NCBI RefSeq assembly: GCF_021155775.2
Contig: NC_060238.1
Location: 25,512,470 to 25,576,469 of the forward strand
Length of the DNA stretch: 64,000 nt
DNA from: Neodiprion pinetum
Taxonomy: Eukaryota; Arthropoda; Insecta; Hymenoptera; Diprionidae
Direction of reading: 5' to 3'
In this document: positions 48,614 to 58,880 of the stretch, piece after piece
How positions within the stretch are numbered: the stretch's first letter is position 1
How the letters are laid out: the number at the start of each line of letters is the position of its first letter
Program-made: the position numbers and the translations under genes
Notes under the pieces: generated by a model
What the model was told of the DNA's origin: nothing
Seen by the model: only the letters and a program-made list of their open reading frames with translations
Database searches by the model: none

Positions 48614-49249
48614 AGGGTGGTTGATTTTTCGAAGCGTGTTTTTTTTTTCTTTCCATTTTTCTTTTAAAGTGCTACTCGAAAAATTTGTGACAAATACTGA
48701 AAAAAATACCGTCGTACAACCTGTAGGAAGTAAGAAAATATTTAGAGATAGCCAGCAATTATTGTTATGTTTTTCATTTATTTTTATGTCTGCACCTTAC
48801 GGACTTGTATGTATATTAGTATATTTTTTTCGTATAGTGGTCCGATTAATCATTGTTCATAAGAATCAGTATCGAAAACGAAACAGGGACATCAAGGTGA
48901 TGCGATACTTCTATTTCGATAACAAAAACTGTTATCCAAATTTCTCCGAGACGATTAATCTTTCGGATAAAAGACGAGAACAGCCAATTGCGGAATTGTT
49001 GGGCGCAGTTTGCTGTTGATTGGTGAACGATTAATTGAACCACGATACAAAACAAATAATATAATGTCTATTCAAGTCCGTAAGGTGTATAAACATAAAA
49101 ATAAGTAAATAAAAATTCCAGTACTCGGTAGCGACCTCTGAATATTTTCCTACCTCCTCCAGGTACTTACGAAAGTTTTTTTTCAACATTTGTCACAAAT
49201 TTCTCGAGTGATACCTTAAAACAAAAAAAGTTGAAAAACCAACCACCCC
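48614..49249. mobile_element. Fold-back (palindromic) element 3
   Basis: The left end GGGTGGTTGATTTTTC pairs with GAAAAACCAACCACCC at the right end. Pairing continues through AAATTTGTGACAAAT, GAAAATATTTAGAGATAGC/GCGACCTCTGAATATTTTC, CACCTTACGGACTTG/CAAGTCCGTAAGGTG and GTGGTCCGATTAATC/GATTAATTGAACCAC. Arms are roughly 240-260 bases around a short loop near 48870-49010. A 190-residue frame (48447-49019) crosses the element but resembles no transposase. Confidence 0.87.
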
Positions 49250-51599
49250 AGCATATATGCAGGTACACTCCGCGTCTGCGGAACTTATACGGGCATGACT
49301 TTTATCGTATGGCTCGAGTGATCATCTCATTGGGAGTACCGAGCCTGGACCGGAGGTTCGGCACGCGGTGAATGCTGATTCTGAGTTTTGATATCTGGTA
49401 TTCCGTCGGTGCAACAGTCATAGATGCGCTGCATCGCGACGCCCGGCTCAGGGCGTACGTATTATATCAGAAAAGGCGTGCGGTATGGGAACCAGAATCA
49501 GGGAAAGGGAGGGAGCCAGTCTCTCCTCTCATCTTCCAGTCAAGGTGTGGGACCACACCGTAGAGCCATACTCCGCACCGACACGCTGTGATGTCGCCCG
49601 TCACCGCGGGCGAGAGAATTCCGAATTCTCGGTACACGCGAAACTCGTGCCAGCAATAAGGACGCGAAGGATATTCCCCTTTCTCACTCTCGGACGAAAT
49701 GTTTTGCATTTTAAGAAGGTGTCAGATCCCCTACGCGCCATCCAGAGCCATCTCCTCCTCCATCCTCCCGCCCCTTTCCACCATACCTCGTTTCACCAAC
49801 TCCACGCGAATAGTCGGAGCTTAAGATATCCGAAATAATTCTCGACTGTTTGCCCGCAGACACCTAGTGCTGCCAAAATTTTCCCTCCGCGCCCCGTTTT
49901 CTCTCATCTCTCTCCAAAGTGATCGAAATACACTCCAGACCGATCTATAGCATCGAATAATATCCACGTTACGATTAAGTTTGATAATTTTAAGACATTT
50001 TATCCGAATAATCGGTTTTTTATCGACAATAACTATGAAGTTTTTACTCTACATTAGGTTTTGTCCTTCTTGTTTAAAAATATTGTGATTCTCCTTGTTC
50101 CTTTCTTTCTCTAAGGCCACGTTTTTAATTACCGGTAATGGTTGTCGATGTTGCTGAAAATCTTGTTGATACATACATGTGTGTTGACACGATATTACCG
50201 AAAGACCCTGATAAGTTCATTCTTTCACGTATGCTTAATGCAAGTATAAGATGATTAGTTGTTTTTTCTTTGGACGGTTATATCATGATTGTTGACTCCA
50301 ATTTTTGTGATTGTAAATAAACTAATTACAGTTCTGAGGAGGGCACCCCCTTCAAAAATCCGAAATTAAAAATGAGACTTTAGTTCTCGATTGACCTACG
50401 ACGCCGAAAAAACATTACAATGATTAAGAGATTGTTGATATTGCGCACCGTACAGTAAATATCATTTTGAGTAAATATTTTCATTTCAAAGTGTACGGGT
50501 TAATTTCAAGTATAGATTGAGAGGTGAGAACGTATGTTTGAACTACAGCGATATAGGTATAGTCTTCATTCGTCGATTAATTGAGTAGATAAGGTTCGAT
50601 AATGGGGGAAATAGAATGGTTATACAGTTGCCGGCTCGGGCGGGTAATCGGTATGAATATCCTGACTGCGGGAGGAGAGGGAGGATGTCGGTTATCGCGC
50701 TCTCTCGACTGCAACAGCGTGGACGCAGAGGGTCGTTTTAGATCGGAATTATCGTATCGTCGTTCGTTCGTTTATTCGTTCGTTCGGATTCCCCGGAGTT
50801 GATAACGGAATCTACTTTAAGAGTACAATAGTCGGTACCTGTAGAGAGAGAGAGAGAGAGAGTGAGAGCGAGAGGGGGAAGAAGAGGAGGAGGGACGGAG
50901 TTTCGAGGATCTGGAACCGAGCTTTCCGCCTTCTCTCAACGGTCTGCGAGGCTCCAAACAGGAATTCCTCGGAGAGCCTGGAGGCTAGAAGCAGCGTGCG
51001 GAGGAGGTCCTGGTCTGCTGAAGAGAAGGAGAAGGAGGAGGAGGAGGAAAGGAAGAGCAACGGCAAGCGAGGCCGAACGACCAGAGCTTTTATTTACAGA
51101 GTCATTTACATCTACGTGCTTTCCTATCGGTTTCGCGATCCTCTCCCTCTTCTCTCCGTCTCACCTTTCACCCTCGGGCCAAGAACCGGCTGCAGTCCGT
51201 CCCGCAGGACGTCAATAGTGAGACGAAAATTGCCTACCACAGTGCCGTACTAACCGGATGAAAAAAGTAGTGAAAAAGTGCTGGGTTAATAGAGAGACAC
51301 GCGGCATGCGTTGTTAATGCAGAGCGAATGAAAACGGTGGATCAAAATGTATTATCGCATTATCTCTGTCCGTTGATCGAAATTAGATTAGCTGTCATCG
51401 AACCGATATGGCTAAGCCGAGATGAAACAGCGGGCCCCGTGAAACGAAAAACGAGAGACGAGGTGCGCCTCTTGCGAGACCGACGAGTCACCTGGATTCT
51501 GCGGAAATCGATTCCCGCGTCGTCGACGCGGTTTTACAGTCGACGGCGGTTGTTCGCGAATCGACATTCAGGTGTTGAAATTGATAACTTGTATACGCA
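49250..51599. other. Intron C-D: no recognised gene
   Basis: A (GA)n tract lies at 50842-50862, followed by a GC-rich segment to about 51240 with compositional frames. AT-rich sequence covers 49920-50580. Confidence 0.5.
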
Positions 51600-52075
51600 G
51601 TTTAACAAGCGGCTTTAAACTGGACATGAACCAGCCCTCGAACTTCCCGCTCTCACACTGCAGGTTACAAGTTTACGGGAAAAGAAAAAGAATAATGTCC
51701 GATTCAAATTTCGAACTATAAATTCTAATTCGTAATTACCGATTTCAAGGCCCTCGAATGCCGTATTACATCAAAATATGACGACTTCTTTTTTATTTCG
51801 AACCATTACAATGGATCCACTGTTACAAATTTTGGAAGTCTGACCTTGGATGCGTTATCGGTGATCCAAAAAAACCTCCGTCTACCAATTTCTACCGAAA
51901 TCGGAATATTTTTAGAGTTTTCTTCAAAATGATCGGAGGTGATTGTCTAAACTTCAAAATGTAGAGATTCAATAATAACTCACCTTCTCGTTGTCCGGGT
52001 GATTACAGCAATAACTTCCTTTAGTCTCTGAAAACAGACGAAAAACGGGAAGTTAAAGAGAGAGCAAAAAACGGG
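51600..52075. repeat. Interspersed repeat family 2, copy 2
   Basis: Same orientation and order as 20938-21500: GCGGCTTTAAACTGG, CCCTCGAACTTCCCG, TCTCACAC, ATATGACGACTTC, TGTTACAAATTTT, TCTGACCTTGG, AAAATGATCGGAGGTGATTG, CTCTGAAAACA. It ends about 85 bases before the exon D acceptor region. Confidence 0.8.
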
Positions 52076-52159
52076 AGGCAGATTATAAAAATACCGAAAC
52101 TCCTGTGCGACAGCGCGATCAAGGTTATTATATCCGCACTTTCCGCAATCGTGTTACAG

Positions 52160-52377
52160 TTCCGCCGATGCTGTGGATACCTCATCAGCTAGTCGGAGCA
52201 CCCCTCGGCTACTCGGTGACCCTCGAGTGTCACTCCGAGGCACACCCGACATCCCTAAACTACTGGACCCGCGAGGACGGACACATGATTCACGACAGCG
52301 AGAAACACAGGGCGGTTACTCTTCCCGACAAACCGTCATACAAAACTCACATGCAGTTGACCATTCACAGTTTAACG
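52160..52377 (+). CDS. Exon D: first two thirds of Ig3
   Basis: After a 28.8 kb intron the reading frame resumes behind a GTGTTACAG acceptor. The first two bases complete phenylalanine, giving FPPMLWIPHQLVGAPLGY. SVTLECHSEAHP carries the first Ig3 cysteine, and PTSLNYWTREDG carries the core tryptophan in the DIP form. The exon continues through HMIHDSEKH and a YKTHMQLTIHSLT strand, then stops in phase 0 at a perfect GTAAGT donor (52378). The polypyrimidine tract before this acceptor is weak. A diverged interspersed repeat ends about 85 bases upstream of the exon. Confidence 0.92.
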
Positions 52378-53256
52378 GTAAGTACTTGAAAAATGTTTAG
52401 CCCGAATTTTCTTAGTCAGCTTTGAAAACTGTCTCTGAGGTAGATCCTATAATTTGAAAATTACCGTAGAGTGGTTCGGAAAAGCGTTTTTTTTTTTTTT
52501 AGATTTCGATCTTCTCCGAGATTTTTCCACTTTTTCTGGGATGAAAAAAATTTTATACTAATGGACGTTGAAGTTTCGAAAAATGGCTGTTTTAGGGAAT
52601 TTCAAAATTAAAATATCCTTAAATCCTTCGTTGGCTATGTTTTCTACGACGAAACAAAAGTTTTTGTAAAGCCTAAGATGCGTGCGATTTTTTTTAGTAC
52701 CGTAAAATCTATGTTGAAATTCGCAGGAAACTAATTTGTTTAACTTTCAAATATTAAAATATTTCACTGGTCTTTATTTCTCTCGTTCCTTTACAGCGGA
52801 CAAGCGCTAACCCGAAACCGGAGGAATGTGACCCAATATTAAATACCGCCTCATCAAATTATTATTATTAATTTTTTGTAAATTTTTTTTCAAAACTTTA
52901 GGAGAATCCTTATAACCTGACGTTTATTGGCTTTTTTTTTGTTCAATATTTTTACCGAAGAATGAATCTCGTGCGCAAAAAAAAAAAAAAAATCCACACA
53001 CATTTCTGATTTGACAAGAAGTTTTGTTCCGACGTACCAAAGGATTTGCGTATATCTCAATTTTGAAATCCCCGAAAATGTTCGTTTTTCAAAATTTCAA
53101 CGCGTCGTTCAGGCAACGGTAAAAAATTTTTTAGTGAAAAACTGCAAATCTACCTATCCCATCCAACTTTCAAAAAAATTAAAAGTATGTGTAAATGTTT
53201 CACAACCACAGTGTACAATATCCGTCTAAATCTTGTTCGCATCGCCTTATTTACAG
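52378..53256. other. Intron D-E (879 bases)
   Basis: Bounded by GTAAGT and TTTACAG. AT-rich with long T and A runs. No element ends or coding frames recognised. Confidence 0.85.
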
Positions 53257-53332
53257 AAAGATGATTTCGGCACCTATAAATGCGTGGCGAAAAATCCACG
53301 AGGTGAAACGGACGGGACTATTCGTTTGTACA
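53257..53332 (+). CDS. Exon E: end of Ig3
   Basis: A short 76-base exon between ATTTACAG and a perfect GTAAGT donor (53333). It starts in phase 0 and encodes KDDFGTYKCVAKNPRGETDG followed by TIRLY. DDFGTYKC is the D-x-G-x-Y-x-C motif with the second Ig3 cysteine, and AKNPRGETDG is a signature of the DIP/lachesin Ig3 F-G loop. It ends with one base of a split codon (A..), so a downstream exon entering in phase 1 must supply the linker and C-terminal tail. No such exon was identified with confidence in the remaining 10.7 kb. Confidence 0.92.
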
Positions 53333-55967
53333 GTAAGTATCTGCATAGTCGGGACGACACATAACGCGGCCAACGATACGTACAATAAATATACATAAAT
53401 ACGGTAACCTGTGTTGCACATTACACACTGTACATATATACACAGGTTATACAGGGTGTACGCACTAATCGTGCGCAACGCTTCTCTCCTCGCCCCTCCG
53501 GCAGCTAACCAGCCTGCTTCTGTAGCAGGTACACGACGTATACATACATAACAGATTAGCATAGGTGGCCGTATATGTAAATGTGCCGCTCGTAACGTAT
53601 GCATATGACGTAAAGGGTTGTACGGCATACGTGCTGGCGAAGCGAGGCGAGGCGAGCTGACTCTCTCGCACGCACACACACACACACACACACACGCAAA
53701 CGCGCGCAATTCCCTCGCCTCACCCCCCCAACCTCACCGCCTTTCTCCCTCTCCATTAGCATGCATCGGTTTTTCGCATTAGCGGCATTCAAATGAAGCC
53801 TCCCCTCCCCCTGCCCCCACCACCCTCGGCACACATCTTCCCCCGCACCCTATTTTCACCGTTTAGCATAAAAGGCCTGGTCCGCGCGCAAAAAGAGAAA
53901 AAAAGAAAGAAAGAAAAAAAAAAAAAAACGAAAATAATAATATCCGCGAGTCCGAAACGGCCAGCGGCAAATGAAACCTGGGGTATGGACCGCAAAGGTG
54001 AGGTGATATTATAGCTGAGGGAAAGGATCAGCTCTCATTGTTACTGGACGCGTTGCTAACGTAAGGATCACGACGTATATATATATAAAAAAAAAAAAAT
54101 AAGAAAACACTCAGGATCCTATCTCAGATGAGAGAAAAGTTCTCTCTGCATCTTGATGAACAATTGTGTTTTTATTCTCGGAATTAATATGCAAAAACAA
54201 GTCCTCGATTATTGCGATAAAAGAGTACGAGAAAATACCGATTTCCAACTATCAATGAGACGGGAAATTGTACGGAAAATTTTCTTTTCTTCCTCCTCGT
54301 TCGTTCTTTTTCCATATCTTGGAGATAAGAATTTAAATTTGAATTGGATAAGCGACCTGCCATCCTGCCCGAGTTGAACGAACGAATTTGTCGCGAGTCG
54401 TCGTGACGATATCGGATGGATACAGGGCTCGGTAATATCCGGGAAGATCCGAGATAATTAGGAGAATTACCTGCGGTTTGAAAATTGAAAGGTTTTTCCG
54501 TTCGTTCTTATTTATTTTTTATTTTCTTTTAATCTTCTTCAAACATCATTCGCTTTGAAATTTCTCCGGTTTGCCGTCACAGTCCGCAATAAAGGAAGGT
54601 AAGAGGTCGGGAAGGTGAGGGGAGAGGGAAAAGAAAAAGAAGAATAAAAAAAAAAAAGAAGTAGAAGAAGAAGGAGCAGGAAAATAAGCGGCGCCGAATG
54701 CCGAGTTAGGGGAGAGTCACCCGAAATTAAGTGGTAGCAGTCAGAGATATGTCAGACGAGTTTTATTAAGCGGCATAAAAAGGAGATTTGTAGTCGCGGA
54801 CCGAACGCGGTAGCGGCGGCAAACGGAGTTGGATAAAGAGAAAGAGAAAGAGAAGGAGAAGGGGAGGGAGGGAAAAAAGAGGGACTAGGGGAAGGCGGAA
54901 GCAGGCAGGCCGTAGAGATATGAATTTATTATTAAGGACCGCCTAAGGGCCGCAGCGGCAAAGCGGGAGAGCAAAGACCGCGCGTTTCTTCCTATCCTGC
55001 AGTCAGTCGCGGTTTTCCCCACCTCCTCCTCCCCTTGGCCTCGGGGATTTCTCAAGCTTTTGGGAACAAGGGAGAGCGGGCAAAATAAGGGAAGGGCAGC
55101 GCTAATTTATTCGGCAAAGTCGAGGTATGCAGTGCTTGAAGATGCCATTTGTATTATAAGGAGAAACTCGCTACTCGCCAACGCGCTCCACCAGATCCGA
55201 CAATAACCACGGCTCGTTTCCTCGTTACCTTGATTTACCAGAAACGTCGCAACGTCATATCTCCATCCCCACCCCCCTCCCTTACCTTCTTTGTAAAGGT
55301 ATGCCTCATAATACTTTGTTCGCGAACAAATTCACCGCGAATTTTACATTTACCATTATCATAAATTGTCTGAACTGCAAGTTCAAGCGAATCAACTCAG
55401 ACAATTTGAAAAAATTTTTCAAAACTTTTCATACAACTTTCACGTTGTAACATGATGATAGTAATTCTCTTTTTTCTTACAAAATATACATGTATATACG
55501 TGTGCCCAAAGTTGTGCTGCATATTTATTACGTCTTTTCTTTATTTACTTATTATACTTTGTTATTTCATTGTCGCGTTATTTTTGTAATATTACGTTTC
55601 ATGTTTTACTACGTTAACTTTCTTGTTGTCTAAGAGGACTTGTACCAATGTGAATGAATTGTAATTCTAATTTTTAATGCTCATTCTCTCAAATTGTCTT
55701 ATCAATTTTCTTCTGTTCTAACTTGTATGATTTTTACTATACTCGTCATTTTTACCTTATTTATTTATTTATTTACCTATTTAATAATTTTTTCTCTACT
55801 TATTCGTTAATTTGGTTCTATTTATATTTATCTATTGTTTTCTCCCTTCAATGCGTTATTCCTACAACTCGAGTTTTAATTTTAATTTCAATTTTGAGTT
55901 TTACTGCACATTTCGTGTCACACGTATGTTACATCGCCCAAGGGAACTTGTCCCCGGACGAATAAAC

Positions 55968-56015
<48 letters not shown>

Positions 56016-58256
56016 CTTTTTTTTTCCTCCGAAGACGAAAGTTTCGACGAAGTGGTAACACGTTTCGTCTTTTGCAGTATCAAGGTTTTTAATAACGAAT
56101 TGTCGATAGTTGTATAGCATATAGTTGTGAAAAAGTTGGCAAAATATTCCCAAGGGGTGGCGAATGAGGGGTTGAAAAAGGCAGGGGGAGGGGGGATGAA
56201 ATTGCAGCAGGTACCGGTGAATATTATCGATTCCGCAACGATTCTCCCGACGTTGGTGGTTAGAGTAGCCGTATACCTGTAAGATTTTCAGGTAACTACA
56301 CACGACCACCGTTGCAGGGTGGTTGCAAGAAGTGGAGAATCCGAGTTAGGTGGGTACCTCCCTCCTCCTCCATCCTCCCTCGGTGTATAAGGTGTAAAAA
56401 TTGTACAGTTTATAAGCCCTGAGGGCATCGAGGGAAACTTTTCACCGTGGCAAAAGCTCGGCCCTCCTCCCCTCCTCCCTCCGCCCTGCGCTCAACTTTA
56501 TTCCTGAAAGTTCTTCTCACTCTTCCCTCTCCTCTTTTACTCTACGTATAAACCGGTACCGCGGAGAGCTGCAGGCCAATCAATTATGGATCTAGCAATG
56601 CCTAAGGTGCTTCCATCCCGGATTCCAACGACGAATATCCGCCCCCATTCCCACCCCCACCTTCCCCCGAAACACTCCTGGATTGTCTACTGCATTGCTA
56701 GATTTTTATCCAGCCTCCGGCTATCACGCTTCTCTGACTCACTTCCGGAGAGTAAGAAGAAGACGAAGACGAAAAAGAAAGAGAAGAAGAAGAAGAGGAG
56801 GAGGAGGAGGCGGAGGAGGAGGAAGAAGCCAAGGTGGAAGAGGAATTAGGGAGAACAACGGAAGTTGGAGAGCCACGGCTGATCAACCGACCCCGGATGT
56901 GCTGACGCTGGGCGTTGAAAGGGGTCCTCCTTTCCACCTTCTCGCTCTTCCGCACGGACAAGTTCTCCGCTATCGTTGCGTGCGTTCTGACTGTTTCGTT
57001 TAATCGACTCATCCCTTTCCGTTCCTCGCCTCTTTTCTCCGCTCCTCTCATCTCGAGTGCGAAGGGTAGGTACGTTAATAATTAGGTAGCGCTACGTCTC
57101 ATTAACGACGGGGCAAGCTTTCACCTTGTCAATTAAGCCTCACGCAGCCCCCTCAACCTCACCCTCATCCTCATCCCCCTAATTCCTCTGGGCTGATAAG
57201 ACAGCTGCGATATTACCCTCGGACTTAACGTTGGCAAGGGACGCGAACTTCAACACTTACTTACAACGATTGCATCCCCTTGATTCGCGGGGTGGACAAA
57301 TCTCGGATGTTTTATTACCGAGGCTAACGGCGTTTTCAGGATTATTTAACAGGATGGCAGTTTAATGATACAGTTCCTCGCTCGTGGATGGAAAAAATTC
57401 CTACTTTATATAATCTACCTACTCTTCGTCTCAAGTGAAATAAATTTTTTAATTCTTCAACGACGAATGAACAACTTTCACTTCTATTGTACGTACCGTG
57501 ACAGTTTCGTCAACGATCAACGTTTTTACAGACCCAAAAAATTTTGAATAAGTAAAAAAAAAAAAGAAAAAAAAATGGTCCACGTCGTTCGAAGAATACA
57601 GATCCTTGCAGGTTTTGATCTTCAGAAAACACAAATCAGTCTCATCAATGATCGATGAGAACGAAAAAATAGTAACAAGAATGCAATATAAGAATAATCG
57701 TACGTGAATTATACACGATCTTCACGTTACAATAACGTGGTACTTGACAAACTGTAAAATTTTGCAAATCGTAAACTGATAAAAGAAAAACAGGACTAAA
57801 TAATACCGAGCGGGGCAAAACGTCGGCGGCTGTTTTGCATTCCGGTTGACAAACAACGAAATTTATTTATACGCGTAACCGAAATGTCCGTATAAAAATT
57901 ACGAGCACACACATCTAGGTGTATGTACATACATTATACGTGTGTATTCACATGGCGGGCATATAGGTGTGTATAATCATTTGTTTGACGGTCGTTCACG
58001 TCAGGTGGAAACTGGGCAGCAGGGTCCGGAGTATAATTTACCACCGATGAAATCGGGCATCGAAGCGATAGCCGAGTACGAAAGTACCGTTTGTGTCACA
58101 ATACATACACGCGGTTAGAAAAATTTAACTAAACATAATGTTCCAGCAGATCGATTTTATATTCGTGTTATTTGATACACAAAATTTCTGTAATTCTTAC
58201 GTTTAAATCGTCATAAGAGCGTGTAATTTGTAATTCTTGCTTTCTTTTTTTCACCT
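53333..58256. other. Downstream of exon E: no confirmed exon
   Basis: Presumed intron after exon E. It contains a (CA)n tract (53669-53695), A-rich runs near 53910-53930, a long (CT)n tract (55969-56008) and a GAA/GGA-rich tract at about 56750-56830. An AG-preceded, phase-1-compatible frame near 56292 was considered and not accepted. Confidence 0.5.
55969..56008. repeat. (CT)n microsatellite, about 20 units
   Basis: Uninterrupted CT dinucleotide repeat. Confidence 0.97.
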
Positions 58257-58880
58257 ACAAGGAGACCTTGGAGCTATTATTATTTTTTTGTTTTTCAATT
58301 TTCACCGTCCCTTCACAATTCCAACGTTACTTACATGATAAATTTATGAAAATTATATGAATAATTAGGCACTTAATTAGTATTTTCCTTCTAAAAACAC
58401 GCTTTTTATAATTTTGCATTTTTTTTTTTTCATCGATCTTCCGCGTGAAATTAAACAAAAATTATCTTCAATATCTGTCAGTTAATTTTTAATAAAGTAC
58501 AGAATAAAATTTAGTCATCCGAAGCATTACTGTCAGAAACAGTCGAGTTGAAGTCACAGGAACGACATTTAAATAGAATATCTACAAATTGAATAAAAAG
58601 CACGTATTATAAACGATGGATCGTAAAAAAAAAAGAAATTATAAAAAGCGTGTTTTTTCGTAAGAAAATGTTAATTAAATGCTTAAGTATCCATACAATT
58701 TTCATAAATCTATGATGTAAGTAATACATAGAAATTGAGAATGGACTGAAAAATTGCAAAAGAAAAACGAAAAATTAAAAACAGTAAATAAAAGTATCCC
58801 CAGCTAGATTTGAACTTGTTTTTCTCGTAAACGGCTGTCCATTTGGATTTTTGAGTTCAAGTCATGTAAGGTCTCCTTGT
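58257..58880. mobile_element. Fold-back (palindromic) element 4
   Basis: Termini ACAAGGAGACCTT and AAGGTCTCCTTGT are perfect 13-base inverted repeats. About 130 bases further in on the left (58296-58425) pairs with about 58625-58770 on the right, including TTACTTACAT/ATGTAAGTAA, AATTTATGAAAATTATATGA/CATACAATTTTCATAAAT and AACACGCTTTTTATAATTT/AAATTATAAAAAGCGTGTT. The element is 624 bases, AT-rich and non-coding. The arms are asymmetric, with extra unpaired sequence next to the right terminus. Confidence 0.85.

Larger units (their letters stand above)
14920..53332 (+). other. Partial gene span: DIP/lachesin-like Ig-domain cell-surface protein
   Basis: This is the extent of the five exons that can be read here. 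Together they encode about 263 residues: the second half of an Ig1 domain, a full Ig2 and a full Ig3. In Drosophila, DIP proteins sit on neuronal surfaces and bind Dpr partners through Ig1 to specify synaptic contacts; whether this protein does so is inferred from family. Introns are 7102, 838, 28804 and 879 bases. The strongest family marks are the QINTVTAKTQFGYL strand ending Ig1, VPPNIDD at the Ig1/Ig2 joint, CIASNGVPPTVSKRIKVSVD closing Ig2, and PTSLNYWTRED in Ig3. These recall the insect DIP-epsilon/zeta/eta group from memory, without alignment. The initiator methionine, signal peptide, first Ig1 cysteine and C-terminal tail were not found. Lachesin or another IgLON-like paralogue is the main alternative. 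Confidence 0.9.

Noticed and set aside
48447..49019. 190-residue frame as a transposase in fold-back element 3
   Set aside because: Begins outside the element, crosses the arm and loop, and shows no catalytic motif. Explained by an AT-rich palindrome lacking stops.
53506..53560. Possible short terminal exon after CTCCGGCAG close to exon E
   Set aside because: The frame closes after about 15 codons and has no family features.
56292..56400. Possible phase-1 continuation after exon E behind a TTTTCAG site
   Set aside because: The frame is compatible but runs about 45 codons to a stop without hydrophobic tail or family resemblance; no supporting evidence.
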